NCBI RefSeq assembly: GCF_024713975.1
Contig: NC_091112.1
Location: 9,346,001 to 9,410,000 of the forward strand
Length of the DNA stretch: 64,000 nt
Reading direction: 5' to 3'
Origin: Paralichthys olivaceus
Taxonomy: Eukaryota > Chordata > Actinopteri > Pleuronectiformes > Paralichthyidae
Shown: positions 1 through 11,485 of the stretch, in pieces
How positions within the stretch are numbered: position 1 is the stretch's first letter
How the letters are laid out: every line of letters starts with the position of its first letter
Position numbers and translations under genes: made by a program
The notes under the pieces: model-generated
The model's database searches: none
Seen by the model: the letters and a program-made list of their open reading frames with translations, nothing else
Told to the model about the DNA's origin: nothing

Positions 1-1640
1 GTGTTAGCTATTATTATGTGATGACCTCTGTCAGGAAGTCTAGGAGTCGTAACATGTTGTGTCAGACATTTGAAGAACTATCTTTTTATCTTCCTGATGC
101 TGAATGTCCCTTTTTTTTACTCTGTGTCTCGACCTCCTGATCTATGCAAAGAAAACAAATCACCAGGAGACAAAAAAAACAAAGAAAAGACACAAAAAAA
201 ATGAAAAAGTCATCAACTCTGACTTGACTCTTGGACTAACAGGGGACCTGGCAAACCAAACAAAGGCACTGACAACAGGAGAGAGAGGTCCACAGCGGCT
301 TCAGACAATGAGAAACACTAAATCAGTCGCTTTTTCCACATGTTTCACTCACACGTACTCCGAGAGTTGCACACATAGCAGTCGAAAAAAGACAAAGGCG
401 ACACAGTGGTGTTTCTCTCTGGCTCCGGGATAGATGGACAGAAAGAAAAAGAGAAAGAAAGGAAAGAAAGAGGGAGAGCGAGCAGCTGCTGGTGGGGGTG
501 GACAGAGCCGCCGCTCCAGCGCCACACAGACGGATCACTCTGGAAAGAACGCATCACTTGTGCTCGTTTGTTGAGCTGTCACATTTTAATCCCCCGGCCG
601 GAGCCCATTTGGGAACCAACTTTACACCCCTCCACCACTCGCCCCTCCACCCGACACAGTACCCCACAGTGGAGCCCCCCTCACCCCCCCCTGCCATTCA
701 GCCCTGCCGCCGTCAGCACTTCCACCTCTGTGCTGCTGTGGCCCGGTGTCAGGTACACACTCACAAAACACACACACTTTTCACCAAAATCCCAACAACA
801 ACTGGCCTGCCTCATGTCTGTCAAGAACTAGGTGGAGAGGACAAGGGGGGGGGGGTTACTCTCTGACGTTGTGTCTGTGTGCCTTACGTTTTTTTTTCTG
901 CTATTTAAGAGAAAAGAAAAGCTGAAAAAGAAGCGATAAATCTACTATTTAAGATATTTATTTTTGAGGGTTGACGATGTTGACGCTCTGAGAGTAGACA
1001 CTTAGTGGCGGTACTGTATTAATAATATGACTATGTACTCATCTCAAGGCATATATAAGTTATTGATTAGTTTTAGTAATATTATTATTATTATAATTAT
1101 TATTAACATACTCAACCAAAAATGTTGATGTAGGACTTATTTAAGATACTGTTATGTGCACTGTACTTTTATTTTCTATCTTTTTCTGATTCTTTAGAAC
1201 ATGACATTAAATATTAGCTTAATGCCTTTTGTATGGAAGAACTTTATTTAAAATGCAGGCCTGTTTGCATGCACATTGTACTCTGCCTCTTCTGTGTTTA
1301 GACAAAAGGAAAAAAAAAAATTTTTTGACAAAAACAAGCGAAAATGCTGCTTTCTCCACTAGAATGTATAGACGTCGTCAAGGTTTCAGTAGCCGTGCTT
1401 CTTTTTGCCTTAATATTCATCGAGATGGGCTATTTTACACTGTTGGGAATTTTTATACTTGAACTATTTCTTACAAGGGAAATATGAAAAAATAAATGAC
1501 AAAAAAACTTTTGAAGAAAGCTTTTCATTGTCACTGGATGAAGGCATGTAAAGTGTTACTATTTAAATGCAAAGGTCCTGTTGATATAAAGAATTCAGAA
1601 TTTCAACACCATTTAGTCAAAAATCAGAATAAAATGTTCT
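1..1640 (+). other. Probable 3' UTR of an upstream plus-strand gene (coding part outside window)
   Basis: No reading frame here looks coding: the short open stretches are low-complexity and not conserved-looking. The first 870 bases are mixed purine-rich and C-rich. From about 890 the sequence becomes AU-rich with ATTTA-type motifs and an (ATT)n patch near 1080-1105. Plus-strand AATAAA signals occur near 1491 and 1629, after which the texture changes to ordinary intergenic DNA. This is what a long 3' UTR of a regulated gene looks like. In human the gene just upstream of CAP2 on the same strand is RBM24, so an rbm24 3' UTR is a reasonable guess, but nothing in the bases proves it. Confidence 0.4.
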
Positions 1641-3600
1641 ATATTTAAAAAAGCGTGGTGACATTTCTTTTCCATGAAGTCAATAATGAAGGTTACTTGA
1701 ATTTCAACACATCCTATAAATACATCCTCATGCTGATGTTTCCTGGAAAGATTTTCATCTTGTTATATATTTCTATATATTTCCTTTGTGTCTATGTGCA
1801 TCAGTATTTATCTTTGGTCACAGCTGCAAGCTGTCAAACACACCACACACCAGGTGCTCCTCCTCTCTGTGAAACCATCTTTCAGGGGCCGTTACTTGAA
1901 AACTAGTTCTCACATTACAGTCACACCCTCTGACAGTTTGCATGGGTACCACTGACGCATGATTAAGTCTCTCAGGACTCAATGTCTATCAATGATTCAT
2001 CATCTCTAATCAATAAGTCATGCTAAAATGAGATTGCTCCAGTGGGTCTGTCTTATTCTGCTCAGCTCCAGGGATTATTTTTGGTCCCCGGTGAAATGTA
2101 ACACTGTAGATGGGTGATCATGACACAGCAGGGAGGCAGCAAGGCCTTATGGGTGAAATCACCACCCATCCATGCTCATGATTTAAGGGTTGTTATTTTT
2201 TTGTTTTTTACTTGCTATTGACACAGGCCTGTGTTACTGCTCTGAAGAGACTTGAACAGGGGACAAGTTCTCAGCTGTCGTCAGTTAGAGATGTATCTCT
2301 GGTTCGAAAGTCAATATTTTGAGTTAAATTTAACTAGTGCTCATTGGATAACAATATAATTAGTTCAACCTTTGGGTTGCCAGGTTGTAACCTGACTGAT
2401 CAAAATACTTCAGTGACTTATAAAAGGAGAATTCCACCACTTTTACACATCAAGATCAGTTCATTTATCATGAGGAGCATCACTCCATGATGACTTCATG
2501 GACATGTCCCAGTTGGAGATATGAGGGTTTTTCCAGCAGCAATGACATGTCCCCACTTTCCAAAAAGAATGACAACAGATCAGTGTCAACATATATTAAC
2601 TTTTAGGCACATGTGAATGTTACTAAAATGATGAACACATTAATACTCCCTCTTTAAAATAAGATTGTAATTTATAAGTATATAATCAGTAACAGAATTA
2701 AAGGGGGTTTCAAGAGTATATGTACACATGCGTGAGTTCCATGTAGTATGAATTAGCGTCCGGCTGTGATCCCTTGCTGTGGCCTTGACCTTTAACAGAA
2801 AATCGATAGTGCAGGTCCTGACCACATTGCCAACAAATGTGCCAAGTTTCATCCAAATTATATTAAAACTGCCTGAGTTATTGTAGTGACAAAAAGACAA
2901 ATGCAGCCATAGCACCATACTTATAATTCATTATTAGTTAATAATGAATTTAATAGTTAATGGTTAATTTTGGGGAACATTGTGCCGTGTAAATTAGCTA
3001 ATTTGACTAATCATCTCATGATGACATGGTTAGCCGCAGCAGTAACCATCTCGAAATAATACATGAACACTCATGGATGATTTCCTTCAACAGTCTGAGC
3101 GAGGAGGAGTTTAAAACATTTGCTTCCTGAGGCGAGAGAAATCGCAGCATAGCTTCAAGTGGAGTTAAACTTTGGTGACCTTTGGCCCACGATATTTGCA
3201 ATCGTGTATGTGTCACCGGGCCCTTAAACAGGATACAATCATGTTGCATCGTGGGAAGGAGCTTATGTTTTTGGAGCTTGGGATTTAAAATCTGAATATT
3301 TTGGTCTCTGCTGCAATTTGGTTAAAACTTTTAGTTGTTTAACTTGTTTATCTCAAATCCCTCAACTTGATGAAACTTTGACTCTAAATCCTCAGTACAA
3401 CTTCCCTAAACTTGAATCAGGATGTAGTCAATATTGGATTGATTAATGTTGACTTATTAAGGCTTCAGGATGTGACCTACAGTGCATCAGCAGTTGATAT
3501 AGAGTCAGGTGGAAACTCACTTCAAGGAAAGTGGTGCCAGACTTAAATGGACAACACTTGATATACTGCTGTTCCCATGTTTAAGGGGAATTCCAGGTTA
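1641..3600. other. Intergenic DNA upstream of CAP2; no gene seen
   Basis: No supported exon, RNA gene or open frame of note. It contains a decayed interspersed-repeat fragment near 2750-2905 (listed separately) and otherwise unique AT-rich sequence. A (GAT)n run of about seven units lies at 3624-3643, just past its end. Confidence 0.6.
2750..2905. repeat. Decayed fish interspersed repeat fragment
   Basis: The stretch with 'ccttgacctttaacagaa', 'gccaagtttcatccaaatta' and 'ttattgtagtgac' matches the phrase order of a very common teleost repeat tail ('gaccttgacctttga...', 'caagtttcattaaaatcc...', 'gagttattgt'). It is recognised from memory of that family, and the ends are uncertain. Confidence 0.45.
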
Positions 3601-3659
3601 AGGAGATTCAGACTCTGGCCCAATGATGATGATGATGATGATGAAGGTGCATGTCCAGG

Positions 3660-4036
3660 TCTGTTTTCCTCAGAAGGAACACGTGCACATGTCTTTTTCC
3701 ACAGCGTCCATCACTCGTCTATTTTTAGTGGGGCTCTGTGAAGCAGCCATGTTGCCTGCGGAGTAAACTGTCCGTGCGCCCCGGAGGAGCCACTGCGGCA
3801 CTGAGTCATTCTCCTGATCCGTGCGCGCTGCGCTCTGCGGCTCTCAGGTTCACCGTGTTGCTTATTTAGGGCATCCCGGAACTGTACCGGTGCTGTGCGC
3901 AGCTGAGTGACGGGACAGGGCGGCAGGAGAGGACCGCAGGCGACGGAACACAGCCACAAATCCAGTCCCGGGAAATTGACGCACTCACACAACAAAACAT
4001 CCCCAGCAGAAATTATCTGCGGACCAGAAGAGGGAG
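3660..4036 (+). promoter_or_regulatory. cap2: CAP2 promoter and non-coding exon 1
   Basis: This CpG-rich island lies in AT-rich surroundings. It holds a perfect E-box CACGTG (3680-3685), a perfect MEF2 site CTATTTTTAG (3719-3728) and a one-mismatch CArG/SRF box CTTATTTAGG (3861-3870). It ends in a strong splice donor, GGGAG|GTAAGA, with the exon end at 4036. The next coding exon has a 10-base 5' UTR before its ATG, so a non-coding first exon is required, and this is the only good candidate upstream. The transcription start is not fixed. MEF2 and SRF sites would suit the muscle expression known for CAP2, but that link is inference. Confidence 0.6.
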
Positions 4037-4887
4037 GTAAGATGTCCCCGTACTGAGCTGTTCTTTTTATACTGAATGTTGTGTTTCGTGGTGGGGCGGA
4101 GGGCTACAGTCCTGCAGTGGTGCTGTGTGATAGAGATGTGCAATGTTTGTGCGCAGAAATATCCAAACAAAGTCATCTTCACCTGCTTCCTGCTTGTGCG
4201 TCACATGCGTTCTGACATGTTTGGCACGACGTTTACGCACCGAGAGAGCGCACTGTATTGATTTTATGCTGTTTTTCTTTTACCTCTACCTACTCTCTGG
4301 AGTAACGGTGATTTTGGCTTCTCACCATGAAGCACCAGATTTCAGGAGGGGCGATGAAATTCCTGTGAGCTTGCCAGTGCAAAGTCATTAGGCATGATCG
4401 TGTTTGGCCCGAGACACAATGTGGGATGAAACACCTGTAATGATGGGTAATCATGAGATTCAAACAGCCCATTGATGTTATACATTATAGATGGTTCATT
4501 GTGGGCTCTGCACTTTTTGCATTTCAAAGTTAATTTTTAAACCAAACACTGGTTCACAGAACATCTTACACCCTAAGGTCCATTAAGTAGCTTAAATGAA
4601 CCAATTTGCTAAGGAAGATCATGTGATATGATCAAAAGTCCCACAAAAGCTAGTAAAAAAGCTACTAGGCTTCTCAAAGGCCTAAAAATAAATGCTCTGT
4701 CTTTATAACTGATTTCATAACTTCTCTTTATTGAATATTAACCACAATCAGGAAAACCTACAACAAAAATGATCTATTTCTTAATTTTAATGACAACATT
4801 TTAAAATTAAAAACAAGATCCCAGGTTTTTTGTAGACGAGACCATTACCAACACTATAAGGTTTAAGTGGCCATGGAGTAGACACAT

Positions 4888-5073
4888 CTGTGGCTCAGGA
4901 GTTAGAGTGGGTCATCCACGAAGGTTGGTGGTTCAATCCCAGTGTCCATGGACAAGATACTGAACCCCAAATTGATGCGCATAGATGCACTGTATGTGTG
5001 TGTTAATGGATAAAGCACTTTGAGTGGTCATCAAGACACTTAAAATCGCTATATAAATACAGATCATTTACCT
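4888..5073 (+). repeat. tRNA-derived SINE in CAP2 intron 1
   Basis: Pol III A box (TGGCTCAGGAGTTAGAGTGG, 4891-4910) and B box (GGTTCAATCCC, 4930-4940) are spaced as in a tRNA. They are followed by the typical fish SINE body: 'gacaagatactgaacccca', 'ggataaagcactttgagtgg' and 'cgctatataaatacag'. This is a widespread percomorph SINE type. The copy is diverged and has no long poly(A) tail. Confidence 0.85.
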
Positions 5074-6886
5074 TTCACTCGTCTTATCAAGCATTTATGT
5101 GCTGAGAGTTCCTTTATCCAAGCTCCCAGAGTACAGTGCAGGACACGGAGACCTGTGTTTGAATATCATACAGTACAGTCAGGCCCATAGCAGCACACTC
5201 TGGGCTGTGGCCCAATATAGCCCCAAAGATCAGATACGGGGCCACAGGGTTCAGGAGACATGTGCAAGTCAGGGTGAAGTCAGTAATATTTTTCCACTCT
5301 ACAGCGACATGTGTGTCCTCTCAGCTGTTGGTCGGGGGTCTTTATGTGGCAGAGGCTGCGGCCCACCTGTCTGGAGGAACAGTCGGAGGAATGTTCTCGT
5401 ATTATGGAGTCTACAGTCACAAACAACAGACTCAGGACTGATGAAAATGTTTAAAAGAGCAATGATTTCTGAGACGTTGTGCGACAGTAATGTATTTCTG
5501 ATGCAACCAGCAGGCTTCCCATTCAGTTCCTATGGTGGAGTCTAGATGAATATGGAAATCTCCATGGCAATACAAAGACATCGCCATGGATTTTGGCTGC
5601 TTTTTAATAAAACTAGTGCAGCTGCTGGGGCTGCTTCTGTCTCATGGTTTTAAAACAAAGATTAAGTTTGTTATTGAGCGAGACAGTGATTAAGTGAAGT
5701 GTTTTGAACTTTGGATAAAAACAGTAGTTGATTGAATGGCCTCGATTTAATGTTTGTAACAGTAACCATGGTGCTGACACAAATCAGTCTTTTGTGTCTA
5801 TAAAATATTGTAATTAATAGCCTTGTAAACGATGAATATTTGATTCTTCATGAACAAAATCACCAATAAATCCTTTTTAAAAGATGTTATTACCAACAAC
5901 TTATTATAATAAACTCAAAAGTCTGACTCCACGTACATTGTACAGTCCGTGTACATTTCCTGGGGCAGAGTTGTTGGTTCATCTCTGCTCTCTTGTTGTC
6001 AGCACACGTGCAGCCCTGCAGGTTCCAGGTCTTGCCTATATGAGCTGCTGGGAGCCCCAGATCAGAAATAGCAGCTGAGTGGTGCGACAGGCATCTGGCA
6101 CTGCTGAGAGATTTCTCCAGAGAGATGAGTCGTTGACGCCCATCAGGACATGTTGGCTGCTCAGAGCACGTAATTACTGGACATAATTTAAAAAGATTAC
6201 AGACAGAAGACACCATCCAGGCTCCAACGTTTACTCACTGCCACAGAGATGAGGAGCTTCCTGGTTTTTTTTTATACATCGTCTCATAAAAACTAATAAA
6301 ATGATCTTTAATCCAAGGGGCGGGGTTGTGTGTTGGACACACAGGTAGCAGGTGTCCGATTAGGAAGAGCCTGTTACCTAGCAGGAGTTTGTGTAAACAT
6401 GCAGCAGCTTGCTGGATTGAATTCCACTCGGCTGACTCATAAATATTGGAAAGAGGCCTGCGTAACCTCACGGTGAGATGATGGCGTTCGATGTATAAAT
6501 ATTTCCCCACAACCCTTTTACACTTGTGTTTTGAATAACTCTCATCTTTCTTCTCATCCTCGCTCCAGTCTCTACATCTTCTAATCCAATAGTGTGATTG
6601 GTTGTGTTTGGTTGTGACTCACACAGAGACAGTGTTCATAAAACCTCACCACTCTGGATATTTAGTTGTATATTCAGTTTGACTCTGCTGCTGATATGGT
6701 CCGGCTCAATGACAACAAGAAGCAGCAGAGTGAGAAAGTGAATCCCTCTGGACTCAGTCGTGATCTTTTCATGTCGTGATCAATAGATTTAATCACAATC
6801 ACCAAGCTAATCACAAACCTCAGATCAGAAACATCACAGTTCAGCCTAAAAAACAATTCCCCCTTTTGTTTTCCAGGTTTGACAAC

Positions 6887-8013
6887 ATGGAAGGTTTGAT
6901 GCTGCGGCTGGAGCGAGCTGTGACTCGTCTGGAGCAGATGTCCGTGAACATTCAGACGACCAGTAGCATGGCGAATGGGGACTGTGTCAACGGCATTGAT
7001 GGAGGCAAGTCTGAAACTAACCATTGACTCAGAGGGTTGGGGGGGGGGGGGGTTGCACACAAGCATGAAACAAGCAAGTAAGCAGTTCTGTGTTCTTAGG
7101 CACGTCTCAGTGTGTGGACGCCTTCAACGTGCTGCTCAGCGGTCCAGTGTCAGACTACCTGAGCAAGAGCCGAGCCATAGGGAGCGAGGTGGAAAAACAT
7201 GTGAGTGATTTTGTGTGTGTGTGTGTGCGCCAACAGTCATCTGATGAAGGATGAATCACTTGTAGACACACACCTGTCCACACACACTTCATAAAGACAC
7301 ACACTTATACACAGATGCTGCAGCGGCTGTTGGAGACAGATGTCGCCACAGCTGCTGTCATAGTGATCTGCAGCTACAGTGCAGCGGGGGGGTCGCTCTA
7401 TTGCTCCCAACAGTAACTATTAAATGGGGGTCTTCACCAAATTTTGCATGATCCCCTTACTCTTTTTGAAAAGTGCTAATGTATCGCTGCTTTTTAAAGG
7501 AACGATACACCCTAAAGAAAGAAGAACACCAGTTTGTTCGAGTTTCCCTTTAACTTTTAAAACACCAGTGAGTCCCGTTGAGGAACGGAACACTCACCTC
7601 ACCAAATTCGACACTGCACTTCACTGGGCCCTTAACAATACACATACCAAGTGTGGAGCCAATAGGACAAATGATTCATGCGTTTCAGATAGATACAGAC
7701 ACACAGACCACCAGAAGAAAGTGTAGGTTTGCTTTTATTTCTGCTTCATGAAAGCCCTTGTGACAGTCCATTCAGTGGACATATTCTAATTAATAAACAA
7801 ACTCAGTTTTTTCAGAATCTGCTCTCATTTGAATCTTACTTAATGCTGATCTCCTCTGTAAAGGGATATCTCACTGATTGTGCACTTGCGCATTTTTTCT
7901 ATCTGCCAACTAAAATTCATTGGACGTAGATTTTAAAACAAACAGGATCTTGCTGTGATATGTTCAGCTTTGGAAAGATATCAATGACCATGATGTTCCG
8001 GCAGAAACAAGGC

Positions 8014-8055
<42 letters not shown>

Positions 8056-9660
8056 ATAGCAAAGGTTTCCTGTCCTCTACAAAGCCAAGGATGGGAGTAT
8101 GACTGAACTTTGACTTTACATTCATCTATCAAGTTGCTAGTCGACCACCTTTTCCTATTTGGTAATGACCCGCACTCCCACAGAGATTGTGTTTTGTTTT
8201 AAGCCAGCTGGCAATAATAGCTGTGTTATATCGTTGGAGTAAATCCAACACATCAGGGAGGGCTTCAAAACAGAGGAGTAAAGACAGACGGAGAGAAATT
8301 CCCTCCCTTGTAGTTCTCGGTCTGAACCTCGAAAGACAATTTCTATGCCTGTGTCCCATCAGTGCATGAGTATGTGAGTGAGAGCCAGAGGTGGTTTCTT
8401 TAAGTTTGTAGAACTCCTTTTATGGACAAAGCCTCCCTGGTGGTTCCCTTGGCCCACAACTGGAGGTCTCACACACACACACACAGACACACACACACAC
8501 ACACACAGAGAAGCATGCACAGGACACGGCTGGCTGGGTCTTACCCAAACTCTGTGTGTGTGTTTGTTTTGTATACTCGCTTTTCTATGTGCAGCACAGA
8601 CAGATTTACCGGCTGTAGTTTTATAGGCAGAGAGAATTAACTAGCAAACTCTTTTCTTTTCAGGGAACTGCAGCTTTATTTAACAGGCACAGTATAACAC
8701 CCATGAAATGTGTGATGCTACGTGTATTATCATCCTAATCTATCTGTGTCTGACTCTTGATGATTGACAGGCGGAGCTGGTGCACAATGCCCTGCAGACT
8801 CAGAAAACTTTCCTCAAAATGGCTGCCACGCACCAGGAACCCTCGAAGGTAATTGCCACGGAAACCCATCGATGGTTAATAACTATGGCGACATTAGGTG
8901 CACTGTGACTTTGAGATTAAATTGAACAAACAAACAAATTACAAGAATGTTTTTAAATGTATTGGTTTGTAAGAAGTAAAATGCTAAAGAGAGCAACCAG
9001 CCCAGTTTTAAGTTATATAAAATTTAGTATATTTGGGATTTATAAAAGGATTTGGAGCCTTTTCTCTGATCTCATGCCAATGTGCTGTTATTCCTTTTAC
9101 TCTGAAGCCAGGAATGTAAAACAATAGTGTAAACACCCTTGTGGCCTTGTGTTTTAAGGAGGTGACCATGAACTGCAGCATCCATGGTCTGAGGCTGGGC
9201 GGAGACCTTAGATATGTCATTCACCATGTTCTCATTTCCTGTCATCTCTCGATTGTAGTCTCTCTCTAATAAAGGCACAAAATGACCCCAGAACTCTGCT
9301 GTACCAGTGGCTTGGTTGCCAGTTGCAGGCAACAGTTATTCCGAGTTTTACTTTGACATCATCTGACTGTGCTGACTGAGAAACAGTGCAACAAACAAAA
9401 CCTTTACAGTCAGTTGCAGTGTGTGTTTCTTGTGGCATTCAAATACAAAGTGCATCAGATGTTGCACATGTAGCAGCAGCTTAACAGAGAGATGAACAGT
9501 ATCAGAGTCCAGTGGGTCAGTGTGTGTGCTCCCCTCCTGTGTTCCCCAGCAGGCCGGCCTGTTCACAGAGGGATTACCCTGCTCTTTGACTAAGAAAACG
9601 CTAATACAACACATTCCCAACATGTTCACGTATAGAGAGAAAAGAGGGTGGGAGAGAGAG

Positions 9661-9748
<88 letters not shown>

Positions 9749-9961
9749 GAGAGAGGAGAGCTGATATGATATCATCCCATTGGCCTTCTGTTTGTGTTTT
9801 GTGTGTGTGTGTGTGAGTGTGTGTGTGTTGCAGGGTCCAGAGAGCCTACCAGGAAGTGATTACTCCCTGTCTGTCAGGTCATTGGTGGAGAAACTGTGAA
9901 AAGAGCGTTTGGTGATTGTCAGAAATGCAAACAAGGGAAGAGAGAGGGCTTTACAGAGAGA

Positions 9962-10008
<47 letters not shown>

Positions 10009-11125
10009 CTCGGTGAGTGACATGAGAGAAGCGGAGATGAAATATGCCTTTACTAGGTAACTCCAAAAGAAAAATATGGAAAATGTCTTGATTTGTCTGC
10101 GTCACTTTGCTCCCCAACACATTTGACTTGAGATTTAAAAACAAAAACATTTGTCTCCAGATTAGATTTTGTAAAGTTCTGCAACAGTACAGATCAGATA
10201 AGATGGTGCCATGAAAGCTTTGCATCACACAGTAGGTCTTTGCACCGAAGGGTCAGAGCTGTGGAAAAAAAAACATGAACGTGTCAATGTCAGGCGACAC
10301 AGCGGTCAGCCTCAGAGCACGAGGGTTCTGGTTCGAACCCTGTGGATACTCCGGCTTCCTTCAACAGTCTAAAGACATGTAGGTGTAAATATAAGACTGG
10401 ATTCATGTTGGTTCTTTCTGATTACTAATAAAGATGTGAGGTGTGAATGGCTGTCGTCTAGCTGTTGTTGGGAGACCCCAGTAGCGTGGGACTTTGCCTG
10501 GTGTCTCCTCTGCTGCCACAGGATTCAGTTGGTTGGAACCTGCGCTTGAGTGTTTGCTTAAACATACTTTGATTGGCCTGACTTTATACGGACTTTATAC
10601 CAGGAGGCCAGAGGTAGTAAGTCCCCAGATAATCCGGAGCCTCTCACTCGAACATTTGCATTCACACGTGCAGCTCCTCCAGAGAAAATACAGTGGATCT
10701 GCGGAGATCAGTGCATGTTTGAAAGCAGCTACACAATAGGGATCTAGTGTAGATGCAGTCACGGGCTATAGAAGCTATTTCACCTCTGCGTGCACCTTGG
10801 CATTAACTGAACCAGAGAGAGATCACTGCTCTGCTTCTGACAATAGTAACTTTCGTATGACGTCGAATTCTGAAGTAGTCCCATTAGTGCTGTCAAAGTC
10901 TAACAAAATGATTGCCAACAAAATAATCAACATACTTTCCAGTCCAGTCATTTGAAGCAAGTTCATGGATGAAAAAGCTCAGAGTCACATTTCAGATTTT
11001 CTAATAGGCAGATGAAAGAAAAAACGCCTCCGAGAAAATCTGATGTCTGAGGCAAGCTGAGGACAACAGGTCTCCACACACAGTCAACATGACACACAAA
11101 CCTATGAATACACTCATACACTCAC

Positions 11126-11177
<52 letters not shown>

Positions 11178-11327
11178 TACCCCCCCCCCCCCCCCCTACA
11201 GTACAAACCATCACACATACACACGTCTGCTGATATCCCTCATCAATGTCTAAATCTGTATTCCTCAATCAGGTTCAGAGGAAGAAAAGTGTATTTGACT
11301 CTTGCCAGTGCACCCCCCTGTCCCTGT

Positions 11328-11361
<34 letters not shown>

Positions 11362-11448
11362 CTCTCAAACGTCTGGCCCTTCTCTGCAGTGCAGCACTGT
11401 TGTGCTCTCTGACTTTTTATGGGCATGTTCTATATTTGAGCCTGTTGT

Positions 11449-11485
<37 letters not shown>

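Noticed and set aside
406-866. Overlapping open frames of 124-141 codons at the left edge
   Set aside because: Low-complexity Pro/His/Ser-rich translations in two frames at once, no recognisable domain and no splice context. Fits 3' UTR.
4888-4960. Functional tRNA gene
   Set aside because: A and B boxes are present, but no cloverleaf closes and the downstream body is that of a SINE.
5099-5545. 148-codon open frame in CAP2 intron 1
   Set aside because: Lies in an intron right after a SINE. The translation has no recognisable motif, and no promoter, splice or conservation cue supports it.
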